56,839 bases of DNA from Methanoculleus formosensis (GTDB taxonomy: Archaea; Halobacteriota; Methanomicrobia; Methanomicrobiales; Methanoculleaceae), in contig NZ_VHLL01000010.1 in NCBI RefSeq assembly GCF_025384765.1, positions 1-56,839 on the forward strand, given 5' to 3'. Position 1 is the first letter of the stretch; the number at the start of each line of letters is the position of its first letter. Below are positions 25,514-34,345 of this stretch, one piece after another. The translations under genes were made by a program, and so were the position numbers. Below the pieces are notes generated by a model. It searched no databases. It was given only the letters and a program-made list of their open reading frames with translations, and had not been told where the DNA came from.

Positions 25514-25692
25514 CGGATCAACTCCTCTTCGAGGATTGCGACCTGCCGTTTCACCTTATCGAGGGTTGTTGCGGCGCGCGCTTTCTGCGCCTCATTGAGG
25601 TCATGCCCGGGAGCAGTCTCCCGGAGCAGGAACCGGACGTCGGAAAGGAGGAAGAGCGCCTGAAAAACTGCATCTACGGCTCTTTTTGACAC
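25510..25692 (-). CDS. Small helical protein coupled to SepCysS
   Basis: A 60-residue protein starting at GTG 25692 after GGTGAT and ending inside the GTGA that starts SepCysS. The sequence (SKRAVDAVFQALFLLSDVRF ... EAQKARAATTLDKVKRQVAI) is almost wholly amphipathic helix with a charged C-terminal half, as in a docking or coiled-coil module. No known domain is recognised. In Methanocaldococcus the scaffold SepCysE links SepRS and SepCysS; this could be a reduced counterpart. That is inference from position and helical character only. Confidence 0.6.
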   Translation of the reverse strand: MSKRAVDAVFQALFLLSDVRFLLRETAPGHDLNEAQKARAATTLDKVKRQVAILEEELIR

Positions 25693-25787
25693 GAGATCAC
25701 CATACAAATATTGGTGAGGGTATATTAGATTACGCGTGTTCCGGCCACCGACCCGGTGCCGAATACATTCACGCCGCACGGATCAGA

Positions 25788-25798
25788 CATTAATACCC
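25788..25798 (+). promoter_or_regulatory. TATA box for the mre11 operon
   Basis: CATTAATACCC, 25-35 nt upstream of the mre11 ATG at 25823, matches the archaeal TATA pattern and spacing for a near-leaderless message. Confidence 0.5.
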
Positions 25799-25822
25799 AG
25801 GGAACACGGAGATTAATTGGGC

Positions 25823-26983
25823 ATGAAGATCGTTCATCTAGCAGACACGCATCTCGGATTGGCGGCTTTTAACCGGGTCGATCCGGAGACCGGGATGAAC
25901 CTGCGCGAACAACTCATCTACGACAACTTCCTTGCTGCCATCGACCGGATCATCGCCATGCGCCCTGACGTGTTCGTCCACGCGGGCGACCTCTTTCACC
26001 AGGTCAAGCCGAAGACCCGCGCCTACACGACGGCGCTCGACGCTCTCTCCCGTCTGCACGATGCGGGGATCCCGATGCTCGTGGTCGCGGGCAACCACAG
26101 CATGGCGAAGACCCGGTATACGGCGTCGCCGTTCGAGGTGCTTGAGCGGGGCGGCTACGCTGCAACCGACCTCTACGTCGCCCACCACAACCGCTACCGG
26201 CGAGTGGAACTCGGGGATACGGTCTTTCACCTGATACCGAATATGCTCGAGGTGGAAGGTTACCGGAGGGCGTTCGAGGGGATAGAGTTCGCCGGTGGCA
26301 CGAACGTGCTCGTCACCCACGGCCTTGCGAGCATCCTGAAGGATAGGAGGCTGCACACCGTCGCCGAGCACGAGCTGGACGCGACGATCCTCTCCGACCG
26401 GTTCGACTACATCGCGCTCGGCCACTTTCACGGCCAGGTGCAGGTCGCCGACAACGCCTGGTACAGCGGGTCGCTCGAACACTGCAACTACGGCGAGATC
26501 GCGGAGGAGAAGGGCGGCCTCGCCGTCGATCTCGCGTCGGGCGAGGTCGAGCATATCGACCTCCCGCGCACACCGATGTTCAGCCTCGGGAGGATCAACT
26601 GCGACGGGCTCTCGGCGAGAGAGGTCGTGGACGGCATCATCGACGCTGCCGAGAACCACGGGAAGGATATCTCTCACGCGATCTGCCAGATAACGCTCGA
26701 CGGGATACGCCGCGATACGCTTCGCGCGCTCGACCAGAAGGCGCTCCAGGAAATACGGAACCGTGCGCTGGACCTCAAACTGCAGGTGCTGGCCGTCGAC
26801 GATCCGTCCCGGATACTCCACGAGGACTCGCTCGTCGGCATCGACTACGTCGCTGAGTTCGAGCGGTTCGTGGAGAAGGAGCACCTCGCTCCCGGTGATG
26901 CGGAGTTCGTGAAGAAGACCGGGACGGATGTCCTCCGGACGGTCATCGCGCGCCATAAAGAGGGAGAGCGTGCTGCTGAATAA
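25823..26983 (+). CDS. mre11: DNA double-strand break repair nuclease Mre11
   Basis: A 386-residue metallophosphoesterase. The phosphodiesterase motifs appear in order: HLADTHLGLAAFN (D, H), VFVHAGDLFHQVKP (GD), VVAGNHSMAK (GNH), VLVTHGLASI and IALGHFHGQVQV (GHxH). The C-terminal part (about 280-386) carries the Rad50-binding region. It acts as 3'-5' exo- and endonuclease with Rad50 at DNA ends. The ATG at 25823 is used; a TTG 6 nt earlier is possible. The 3' end overlaps rad50 by 14 nt, and mre11-rad50-nurA-herA form a single operon. Confidence 0.94.
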   Translation: MKIVHLADTHLGLAAFNRVDPETGMNLREQLIYDNFLAAIDRIIAMRPDVFVHAGDLFHQVKPKTRAYTTALDALSRLHDAGIPMLVVAGNHSMAKTRYTASPFEVLERGGYAATDLYVAHHNRYRRVELGDTVFHLIPNMLEVEGYRRAFEGIEFAGGTNVLVTHGLASILKDRRLHTVAEHELDATILSDRFDYIALGHFHGQVQVADNAWYSGSLEHCNYGEIAEEKGGLAVDLASGEVEHIDLPRTPMFSLGRINCDGLSAREVVDGIIDAAENHGKDISHAICQITLDGIRRDTLRALDQKALQEIRNRALDLKLQVLAVDDPSRILHEDSLVGIDYVAEFERFVEKEHLAPGDAEFVKKTGTDVLRTVIARHKEGERAAE

Positions 26984-29900
26984 ACTCCGGATGCGCAACT
27001 TCAAGCGCTTCCGCGACCAGGAGATCGTCTTCCAGGACGGCATCACGGGGATCGTCGGGAACAACGGGACGGGAAAGAGCAGCATCGTCTCCGCCGTCCT
27101 CTTCGCCCTCTACGGCCTGCAGGGCACGGGGCTCGACGGGAACTACATCGTCAGCTCCTTTGCGGGGCCACAGGACGTCTGCGAGGTTCGCCTGGACTTC
27201 TCGGTCGGCGGCAACGAGTATGCCGTCGTCCGCAGGTTCAAACGCCGCGCCTCGTCAAACCTCCACGAGGCAAACCTCTACCTGAACCAGAAACTCCTCG
27301 CAAACAGCGTCCTGAACGTCGGATTGGAGGTGCAGCGGGTTGTCGGCATGGGGCCGGGAGATTTCCGCAACACCATCTACGCCGGGCAGAAGGACCTCCT
27401 TGCCCTGCTCGAGAGCAGGGCCGGTTCCCGGAAGGACTGGTTCATGCAGGTGCTGGGCATCGATTACCTCAAGAAGGACAGCATGGAGCACCTCAAATCG
27501 ATCGTCGATGCCCGGGAAGGCGTCTTCCGGGAACTCTCCGGCCGGCTCCAGGAACTGGATGCCGAAGGGGTCCGCGACCGCCTTGCGGTGCTCCGCACGG
27601 AACTCGCCGGAGCACAGGAAGAGGCAAAACAAGCCCTGGAGAGAGAGACAGCGGCCGTGGAAGAGTTCGACGGTGCGCGCACGGCGCGCGACCGGCTGCT
27701 CTCGGTGCGCGAGCGTTACCTGCACCTTGCGCGGGAAGGGGAGATGCACGCGGCCGAGATCGAGCGGCTCCGGGCCGAGTGCCGGACAGCGGAGGGGGAG
27801 ATCGCCGAACGGCAGCGGCTGCAGGCCGACCTCGAAGGACTTGCCCCCCTCGCCGGCCGCTACGAGGCCCTGAAGGCCGGGACGGCCGCGATGGCCGAGG
27901 AGAAGGCGCTCGCCGACCGCCTGACCGTCGAGGCGAAGACCGCAGAGGGGCAGGTTAAGGAGTACGGCGAGCGCCGGACGAGGGTCGAGAGAGAACTCGC
28001 CGCGCTTACGACAGATGCGGAATCGCTCGCCGGCCTCGAACGGGACGTCGGGGAGTGGCAGAGCCTCCGCGACCGGATCTCTGCGATGAAAGCGCTCCAG
28101 TCGGAGTACGACGCCCTCCGCGAGGAAGCCACGCGCATGGACGAGCGGTTCGCCCAGATCGAGCAGCGTGTCGGGGAGAACCGGACGGAGATCGAAGGGA
28201 TCGAGGAGAAGGTCGAACGTCTCCGCACGCTCGAAGTGGAGATCGGGGAGTACGACGCTCTCCTGGCCCGCGAGGAGGTGTTCCTCCGGGCCCAGGAACT
28301 CGCCCGCGAGGAAGAGCGGTGCCTGCGGGAGGTCGCCACGGCCTCCGAAGAGATGGGCCTCCTCGAGAGCGAGATTGCCGGGCTTGCCCGGCAACTTGCC
28401 GGGATGGGCTCGATCGAGGATGAGATAGAGTCCGCGGAGAGCCGGAAAGAGTACCTGACATCGCGGATCAGCGCCTGCGCCGAGCGGCAGGAGGCGCTCC
28501 GCGAGGAGATCAAGAAACTTGCCGAGCACCGGGCGGAGATCCTCGCCGCCGGCCCGGAGGGGTCGTGCCCGACATGCCACCAGGGCCTCGGCGACCACTA
28601 CGAGCAACTGCTCGGCGATCTTGCGGATGCCGGCGCGGCGATGCAGAAGACGCTCGCCGGCCTTGAGGGTGAGCATGCGAGGGCGACCGCCGACCGCGAG
28701 GCCCTCGTCGCCGCGCTGGCGGACCTCTCCGGACGGCGCACTGTCTCCCAGCGCTTAAAAGAGCAGCACGCGCTCTACTCGTCCCGGTATGAGCAGAGCG
28801 CGAGCGTCGCAGAGCGGTGGCGGGCCGAGGCGGAGCGTCACCGTGCGGCGGTTCGGGCGCTCGGCATGGAGGGGTACGACCCGGCGGCGCACGCCGCTCT
28901 CAAGGAGCGGATCCGCGTTCTTTTGGAGATGCGGACGTCGGCCGATACCCTCCGGGGCGAGTGCAGCCGCCTCCCCGCCCTCCAGAAGGAGCGGCAACGG
29001 CTCATCACCGACGTCGAGAGGTATCTCGCTCGAAAAGAGGAGGTCGAGACGAAACTCTCCCTGCTCGGGTTCGATCCGGCGGTCCGGCAGCACCTGGAGG
29101 CCGAGGCGCAGGCACTCGAACCGTCCTGGCGGGCATACACGGAGGCGCAGGCCCGGCTCACGCGGCGGCCGGCGCTGGAAGAGGAACGGGAGGACGTCTC
29201 CGCACGGATCACCGCACTCGAAGGGAGGCTGCAGGCTATCCGGGACGAACTCACCCGCCTCTCGTTCGACCCCGACCGGTTCGCACGCCAGAGCGAGGAG
29301 TTCAGTCGCGCTGAGGCGGCGCATCATCGGGCGCTCGAACTCCGCGTCCGCCTTGAAGAAGTCCCGAGGCTGGTCGAGGCGCTGGAGGCGAAGCAGGCCC
29401 TCCTCGCGAAGAGGGAGGCCGAACGGTTCCGGGTCGTGGAGGCCGCCGAAGGGCTCGGGTTCAGCGAAGAGGCGGTCACGGCAGCAGAGGAGCGAGCCTT
29501 GAAGTGCGAGCGAGACCTCCTCGCGGCGCGGGAGCAGCGATCCGCCGTTGCTTTCAAGATAAACGGCCTCAAGATGGATATCGAGAAAGAGACCGGGAGA
29601 CTCTCGCGCGCGGACGACCTCCTCCGGCAGCAGGAAGCGCTCACCGAGGAGATCGCCCGCCTGAAACTGACCCGGTCGATGATCAAGGAGTATACCGATC
29701 ACCTCCTCCAGGTGGTCAGGGACCGGATCGAGGAGGAGGCGGGGAGGGTGCTTTCGGAGATCACCGACGGGCGCTACAGCACCGTGATGCTCGACGACGA
29801 CTTCACCGTCCTTGTCCACGACATGGGAGACGACTACCCGGCCGAGCGGTTCAGCGGCGGAGAACAGGACGACATCGCCATCGCCCTCCGGGTGGCGCTC

Positions 29901-30143
29901 TCCCGGTTCCTCGCCGAGGTGAACGAGATGCACGACTCAACGTTCCTGATCTTTGACGAGATCTTCGGGAGCCAGGACGAGGGACGGCGGGGCAACCTTC
30001 TCCGGGCGCTCCGGACTCAGGAGGCCCACTTCCCCCAGATCCTCCTGATATCTCACATCACCGAGGTCCAGGACGAGTTCTCGACGACGCTCATGGTCGA
30101 GATGGGCAGAGACCAGGCGAGCCAGGTCAGGGAGTTCGAATGA
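26970..30143 (+). CDS. rad50: DNA double-strand break repair ATPase Rad50
   Basis: A 1057-residue SMC-like ATPase starting at GTG 26970 behind AGAGGGAGAG. Walker A is GIVGNNGTGKSSIVSAVLF near the N-terminus. Long antiparallel coiled coils, rich in Glu/Arg/Leu, flank the zinc hook CPTCHQGLGDHYE at about residue 532, whose two cysteines join two Rad50 molecules. The C-terminal lobe has the signature ERFSGGEQDDIAIALRVALS and Walker B STFLIFDEIFGSQDEG. It works with Mre11 to hold and process DNA ends. The length is somewhat larger than many archaeal Rad50 proteins, through the coiled coils. It overlaps nurA by 4 nt (ATGA). Confidence 0.94.
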   Translation: MLLNKLRMRNFKRFRDQEIVFQDGITGIVGNNGTGKSSIVSAVLFALYGLQGTGLDGNYIVSSFAGPQDVCEVRLDFSVGGNEYAVVRRFKRRASSNLHEANLYLNQKLLANSVLNVGLEVQRVVGMGPGDFRNTIYAGQKDLLALLESRAGSRKDWFMQVLGIDYLKKDSMEHLKSIVDAREGVFRELSGRLQELDAEGVRDRLAVLRTELAGAQEEAKQALERETAAVEEFDGARTARDRLLSVRERYLHLAREGEMHAAEIERLRAECRTAEGEIAERQRLQADLEGLAPLAGRYEALKAGTAAMAEEKALADRLTVEAKTAEGQVKEYGERRTRVERELAALTTDAESLAGLERDVGEWQSLRDRISAMKALQSEYDALREEATRMDERFAQIEQRVGENRTEIEGIEEKVERLRTLEVEIGEYDALLAREEVFLRAQELAREEERCLREVATASEEMGLLESEIAGLARQLAGMGSIEDEIESAESRKEYLTSRISACAERQEALREEIKKLAEHRAEILAAGPEGSCPTCHQGLGDHYEQLLGDLADAGAAMQKTLAGLEGEHARATADREALVAALADLSGRRTVSQRLKEQHALYSSRYEQSASVAERWRAEAERHRAAVRALGMEGYDPAAHAALKERIRVLLEMRTSADTLRGECSRLPALQKERQRLITDVERYLARKEEVETKLSLLGFDPAVRQHLEAEAQALEPSWRAYTEAQARLTRRPALEEEREDVSARITALEGRLQAIRDELTRLSFDPDRFARQSEEFSRAEAAHHRALELRVRLEEVPRLVEALEAKQALLAKREAERFRVVEAAEGLGFSEEAVTAAEERALKCERDLLAAREQRSAVAFKINGLKMDIEKETGRLSRADDLLRQQEALTEEIARLKLTRSMIKEYTDHLLQVVRDRIEEEAGRVLSEITDGRYSTVMLDDDFTVLVHDMGDDYPAERFSGGEQDDIAIALRVALSRFLAEVNEMHDSTFLIFDEIFGSQDEGRRGNLLRALRTQEAHFPQILLISHITEVQDEFSTTLMVEMGRDQASQVREFE

Positions 30144-31180
30144 CCGATCCGCATGCCGCCTACCGGGACGCGATCCGCCGGATCGCAGGGAAGATCCGCG
30201 ATTACACCCCGCCCGATCTTGCCGGACGGTTCGCGGCCGCGAGCGGGTATGATGCATCGTCCTACCGCCGCTGCTCGTCCCGGTTCGACGGGGCGGTCTC
30301 TGCGGTGGACGGGAGCAACACCGTCATCCTCGATGCGGGCAGTTTTGCCGTTGCCGCCGTCCGGGCATCGGTCAGTTCGTACTCGGGCGGTTCGCGCCTC
30401 CACCACCGGACGACGCCCCTCCAGGTCGTCACGGTCAACCCGGGGAGGGGGAACGAGGACTTCGACGAGATCTATCACGACTGCTTCAACTGCCCGCCGA
30501 AGGTGCACCTCGACCACGAAGACCCGGTCCAGAACACCGCCGTCATACGGGACACCCTCGAGTTCTGGGCCGCGATGGAGATGGCCGCGGAGGTTGACGC
30601 CGGCGACCTCATCGTCCTCGACGGCACGCTCCAGGTTCGCCACGCGAGCCACGACGAGGTCGTCGAGAGACTCCTGAACCTCTGCAACCTCCGGGGGGTG
30701 CTCATCGCCGCGGTGACGAAACGGACGTCGCTCACCTGGGGCGGGGGACACCCGATCGTCCCGGCGGCGGAGGGGCTTGCGCGCGACCTCGGCGTCCCCG
30801 GACCCTGGTACCTCTGCGTCTCCACCCCCGAAGGCCTGATCGACCGCCGGGAGACGGACTCCTGGAAGCAGCGGGGCGAGCAGTACGTCGCGCGGCTGCA
30901 CCCGCGGGCCGAGCGGGCGTTCAAGGTCGAGATCCCCGCGTTCTACAGCCCGGAGATGGTCGAACGGGTCTTCTCGGGGCTCGCGGCCTACGCCGACGAC
31001 GGGCGCGTCACGGGCTACCCCTACCCGCTCCTCGACGCCCACCTCACGACGAAGATCGGGAGGGATGCGGTCGAGCAGGTCCGCCAGGATATCATCCGGG
31101 ACATGGACCGGCTCGGCATGACCCGTACCGACTATACCGGCATCTTTGGTGACTATCATGATGAACTTGACCGATATTAG
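30140..31180 (+). CDS. nurA: NurA 5'-3' nuclease
   Basis: A 346-residue NurA-domain protein. The acidic metal-binding residue lies in FDGAVSAVDGSNTVILDAGS (AVDGSN), and a second in DLIVLDGTLQVRH. The C-terminal part contains EIPAFYSPEMVERV and a final DAHLTTKIGRDAVEQVRQDI helix. With HerA it resects the 5' strand at double-strand breaks prepared by Mre11-Rad50. It starts in the ATGA that ends rad50 and overlaps herA by about 23 nt. Family identity is strengthened by this invariant gene order in thermophilic and methanogenic archaea. Confidence 0.88.
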   Translation: MTDPHAAYRDAIRRIAGKIRDYTPPDLAGRFAAASGYDASSYRRCSSRFDGAVSAVDGSNTVILDAGSFAVAAVRASVSSYSGGSRLHHRTTPLQVVTVNPGRGNEDFDEIYHDCFNCPPKVHLDHEDPVQNTAVIRDTLEFWAAMEMAAEVDAGDLIVLDGTLQVRHASHDEVVERLLNLCNLRGVLIAAVTKRTSLTWGGGHPIVPAAEGLARDLGVPGPWYLCVSTPEGLIDRRETDSWKQRGEQYVARLHPRAERAFKVEIPAFYSPEMVERVFSGLAAYADDGRVTGYPYPLLDAHLTTKIGRDAVEQVRQDIIRDMDRLGMTRTDYTGIFGDYHDELDRY

Positions 31181-32756
31181 CGGCGGCGACGCCTCGAAGT
31201 ACCGCCTGATCGGTGACCGGGTGCTCGCTTACCGGTTTGCCGTCCCCCATGACGCGGAACTCTATCTCGGCGACGTGTTGAAGATCACCGACAGTGTCAA
31301 AGGGCTGACGTTCTTTGCCAAGGTGAACGACCTCCTCCACGACTGCAACTTCGCCGACCCGAAGTGGGATACCCGTCCCCATACCGAGCACTTCTACGGG
31401 ATAGGGGAGGACGTCTTCATCCTCGTCGAGGCGATGCCGCTCGGATACGTCGGCGGCGACGGCGCCTTCCGAAAACCCCGGACACTTCCTGCGAAGTTCT
31501 CCCGCGTGGAGCGCCCGGAGGCCCGCGACTTCGCGTTCCTCTCGCAGGTGATGGGCGAGATCGAGGTCGGCGTGATGAAGACCGGCCAGGGCGTCTTAAA
31601 AGACGTCAGGGTGGCGCTCCACGCACAGGTGATGCGCCAGCACATGGGCGTCTTTGCGACGACCGGCATGGGAAAGAGCAACTTCATGAAGGTCTTCTGC
31701 GCCTCCTGCATGCAGGCGCGGGAGTTCGGGCTCCTCATCGTCGACCCGCACGGCGAGTACGTGGCGGGAGGGCGGTCTTCGAGCGGGGAGGCGACGATGG
31801 GGCTCCTGCACTACCAGGCCGGCCGTGACGGGCTCGCGGTCTTCTCCACCCGGTCTGAGGATTACCGGAGGAGGTATCACCTGGACCAGCTCTACCTGGA
31901 CTACGACGACTTCAGGGCGCCCGATCTCCTCCTCCTCTATGAGCACTCCCCGCCCCAGCGCGAGGTCGTGGAGATGCTCGAGAGCACGCCGGGCTCCGAC
32001 GTGATCGACTTCTTCCAGAGCACCGATTTCGCGACCTTCGACGCCGGGACTTACACCGGCCGGCACCCCCGGATTGCAAACGACCTGAAGAACTTCTCGC
32101 CGAGCACCCTCTCGGTGATGCAGCGGCGGATCGCCGGCATGATGAACAGGAACCGGGGTTTCTTCCGGAGGCAGGGTTCATCGATCCCGGATATCTTAAA
32201 GGCGCTCCACGAGAACAAGGTCGTCCTGATCGACATCCCGGGGATGAGCGAGCAGAGCGAACTCTTCGTCCTCTCGATCATCACGCGTAAGATCATGCGC
32301 AGCCACCAGGGTGAGGAAGCCGGGGGCGAGGGAGAGCCCAGACAGGTCCTGATCACCATCGAGGAGGCCCAGCGGGTGCTGGGTTCAGGGTCCGGGAGCA
32401 CCCGGACGTTCCGGGAAGCCGCGATGGAGGGCCGGAAGTTCGGCGTGGGGCTCTGTGTGGTTACCCAGCAGCCGAAGAACATCGACGCCCGGGTTCTCGC
32501 CCAGTTGAACACCTTCGTGGTGATGGGGCTCTCCGACCGGGGCGACCGCGACACCATCGCGAGCAGCGCAAAACAGGATCTCTCGCGCCTTGACACCGAG
32601 ATTCAGACGCTTGAAGCGGGAGAAGCAGTCATCAGCACCATCGGGATACCCTTCCCGGTGAGCACCCGGATCCATCTCTTCGAGGAGTACATCGCAGACC
32701 TCAACAGAAGGCCGGCGGCAACGCCGATAGACGACGGGCTTGAAAAGGGATTCTAA
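31158..32756 (+). CDS. herA: HerA hexameric DNA translocase
   Basis: A 532-residue HerA/FtsK-type ATPase. A HAS-barrel N-terminal domain is followed by Walker A GVFATTGMGKSNFMKVF (about residues 165-181). Then come LIVDPHGEYVAGG, IDIPGMSEQSELFVLSIITR and the Walker B region LITIEEAQRVLGSG. The arginine-finger/sensor region is FVVMGLSDRGDRDTIASS. It drives DNA through a ring and stimulates NurA in end resection. The start at 31158 is chosen for GGTGAC 5 nt before ATGATG; a second ATG follows at 31161. Last gene of the repair operon. A short gap separates it from a convergent membrane protein gene. Confidence 0.93.
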   Translation: MMNLTDISGGDASKYRLIGDRVLAYRFAVPHDAELYLGDVLKITDSVKGLTFFAKVNDLLHDCNFADPKWDTRPHTEHFYGIGEDVFILVEAMPLGYVGGDGAFRKPRTLPAKFSRVERPEARDFAFLSQVMGEIEVGVMKTGQGVLKDVRVALHAQVMRQHMGVFATTGMGKSNFMKVFCASCMQAREFGLLIVDPHGEYVAGGRSSSGEATMGLLHYQAGRDGLAVFSTRSEDYRRRYHLDQLYLDYDDFRAPDLLLLYEHSPPQREVVEMLESTPGSDVIDFFQSTDFATFDAGTYTGRHPRIANDLKNFSPSTLSVMQRRIAGMMNRNRGFFRRQGSSIPDILKALHENKVVLIDIPGMSEQSELFVLSIITRKIMRSHQGEEAGGEGEPRQVLITIEEAQRVLGSGSGSTRTFREAAMEGRKFGVGLCVVTQQPKNIDARVLAQLNTFVVMGLSDRGDRDTIASSAKQDLSRLDTEIQTLEAGEAVISTIGIPFPVSTRIHLFEEYIADLNRRPAATPIDDGLEKGF

Positions 32757-32840
32757 CAAGAATGCGAAGGTAATCTGGGCAGGAAACACTCGTTTCCGCC
32801 GGTCCCTTCACTGAATTGCTTGGCGCTCCCCGTGGGGGCG

Positions 32841-33350
32841 TCAGGATTGCTGTTTTTTCTCGACTTTTCGTATGGAGACACAGTTGACGACCGCATCCCC
32901 GGTCATGATGTAGCGTTTGACGATGACGCCGAGCACCTCGACCACGTCGCCCTTCTGCACGTTTTCTGCCGGCGAGGTGAACATCTTGACCGATATCTCA
33001 CCTGTCCGGTCGGCGACGAGATACTGCGGCCGGTTGAGGAACTGGAAATAGACCCGCTCGACGACGCCCGTTATGCGCACCGGCTCGCCGAGTTTGTTCA
33101 GGTTGATCTCCCGTATCCGGGTGTTCTTTGCTTCCGCTTCATACATCGGCACCAGCGACGCATACTGACTCTGACTCATGTAGTTGAGTGCCATGGGTAT
33201 GAGAAGCAGCATGATTACCGCGGGAACCGCCCAATACAGCGCGTATACATCCCCGACCGTGAGGACGTAGACGGCGATCAGGACAATAAAAAAGAGGAAG
33301 ACGGCCACGGTAACGGCCGTCACCCTCACTTTGATATCTCCGATTTGCAT
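32841..33350 (-). CDS. Membrane-anchored OB-fold protein
   Basis: A 169-residue protein. Two adjacent transmembrane helices lie near the N-terminus (around residues 13-32 and 39-57: VAVFLFFIVLIAVYVLTVG and WAVPAVIMLLLIPMAL). They are followed by a soluble domain with KLGEPVRITGVVERVYFQF, YLVADRTGEISVKMFTS and VQKGDVVEVLGVIVKRYI. This beta-barrel pattern matches the OB-fold (tRNA_anti-like) class. The OB domain could bind nucleic acid or sugar at the inner face of the membrane; the ligand is unknown. ATG 33350 is preferred over a TTG three codons earlier. It lies downstream of fdhC on the same strand (14 nt gap after the fdhC stop), so it may be read from the fdhC promoter. Confidence 0.7.
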   Translation of the reverse strand: MQIGDIKVRVTAVTVAVFLFFIVLIAVYVLTVGDVYALYWAVPAVIMLLLIPMALNYMSQSQYASLVPMYEAEAKNTRIREINLNKLGEPVRITGVVERVYFQFLNRPQYLVADRTGEISVKMFTSPAENVQKGDVVEVLGVIVKRYIMTGDAVVNCVSIRKVEKKQQS

Positions 33351-33372
33351 CGTGATCAAGGTCTACTTAGGT

Positions 33373-34245
33373 CTACTTAAGGGCTGCAATTTCCTTTCTG
33401 AACGCGACCCAGTAGAGGACACCGACGAAGAAGAGACCTCCGACGATGTTACCGAGCGTGACCGGGATGACGTTGTTGGTCCACATGGCAACCCAGTTGA
33501 CCGTGTCGACCGCCTTCGTGGGGTCGATGCCCGTGCAGAAGATACCTGCCGGGATGAAGTACATGTTCGCTACGCTGTGCTCGAACCCGCTGGCAACGAA
33601 GGCAAAGATCGGGAACCAGATACCGGCGATCTTACCGATCGCATCGTCCGCGCATATACCAAGCAGGACAGCGAGGTTGACGAGCCAGTTACAGGCGATC
33701 CCCTTGAGGAAGACCGACCACATTCCCATGACACCGAAGTAACTCGTCTTTGCGGTTGCTATGGCGATTGCTCTTGTACCAAACGCGGTGAGTGTTGCGG
33801 TTCCGGCGGCATCGAAGCTGACAAACGGGCCGTATGCCATGATGTACGCGAAGACCACCGACCCGATGAGGTTACCGATGTACACCCAGAGCCAGAGGTT
33901 GAGCACGCTTGCCCAGCTGACCTTGTGGATGAACGCTGCCATGGGGGCGAGCATCGCGTCGCCGGTGAAGAGTTCGGCACCGGTCATGATTGTGATGATA
34001 AGCCCCACAGGGAAGACAGCACCCAGAACGAGCTGGGCGATACCGGGACTCGCGAAGCCGAACCGCATCGCGACATCGGATGCCATGATACCGGTCGAAC
34101 AGACCGTCGCCAGGGCAGCACCCATCGCGATGAACGCTCCGGACAGGAATCCACGAAGAACCATGTTCCAGGCAGGGAGTCCGACCTTGTACTTTCCGGA
34201 GTCTCCTGCTTTTGCTACGATAGCAACTGGAGGATGGAATACCAT
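33373..34245 (-). CDS. fdhC: Formate transporter FdhC
   Basis: A 290-residue formate/nitrite transporter (FNT) with six predicted membrane helices. Family landmarks are GFLSGAFIAMGAALATVCST, FPVGLIITIMTGAELFTGD, KGIACNWLVNLAVLLGICA and ASGFEHSVANMYFIPAG, which carry the FNT half-helix motifs and the central histidine. It forms a pentameric channel that brings in formate. AGAGGTG precedes the ATG by 10 nt, and a TATA-like box lies at 34330. The formate dehydrogenase genes are 3 kb away on the same strand, separated by an unrelated chloride channel, so uptake and oxidation are encoded in separate units. Confidence 0.93.
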   Translation of the reverse strand: MVFHPPVAIVAKAGDSGKYKVGLPAWNMVLRGFLSGAFIAMGAALATVCSTGIMASDVAMRFGFASPGIAQLVLGAVFPVGLIITIMTGAELFTGDAMLAPMAAFIHKVSWASVLNLWLWVYIGNLIGSVVFAYIMAYGPFVSFDAAGTATLTAFGTRAIAIATAKTSYFGVMGMWSVFLKGIACNWLVNLAVLLGICADDAIGKIAGIWFPIFAFVASGFEHSVANMYFIPAGIFCTGIDPTKAVDTVNWVAMWTNNVIPVTLGNIVGGLFFVGVLYWVAFRKEIAALK

Positions 34246-34329
34246 TTTTCATACACCTCTCTAAACGTCCTACCTACACCATCAGGTAATTCAGATGGAT
34301 AGGTCTGATTAATCTGTAATCTGAGAGTG

Positions 34330-34339
34330 CTATTAATAG
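34330..34339 (-). promoter_or_regulatory. TATA-like box upstream of fdhC
   Basis: CTATTAATAG, 85-94 nt before the fdhC start, would give a leader of about 60 nt. GATTAAT at about 34304-34312 is a second AT-rich candidate. Assignment is by position only. Confidence 0.35.
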
Positions 34340-34345
34340 GTTTCG

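Noticed and set aside
24314-25663. A 449-codon plus-strand frame over SepCysS
   Set aside because: Antisense shadow; SepCysS is firmly identified on the other strand.
25823-32756. Mre11-Rad50-NurA-HerA as a new defence system
   Set aside because: Gene order, overlaps and motifs are those of the standard archaeal break-repair operon.
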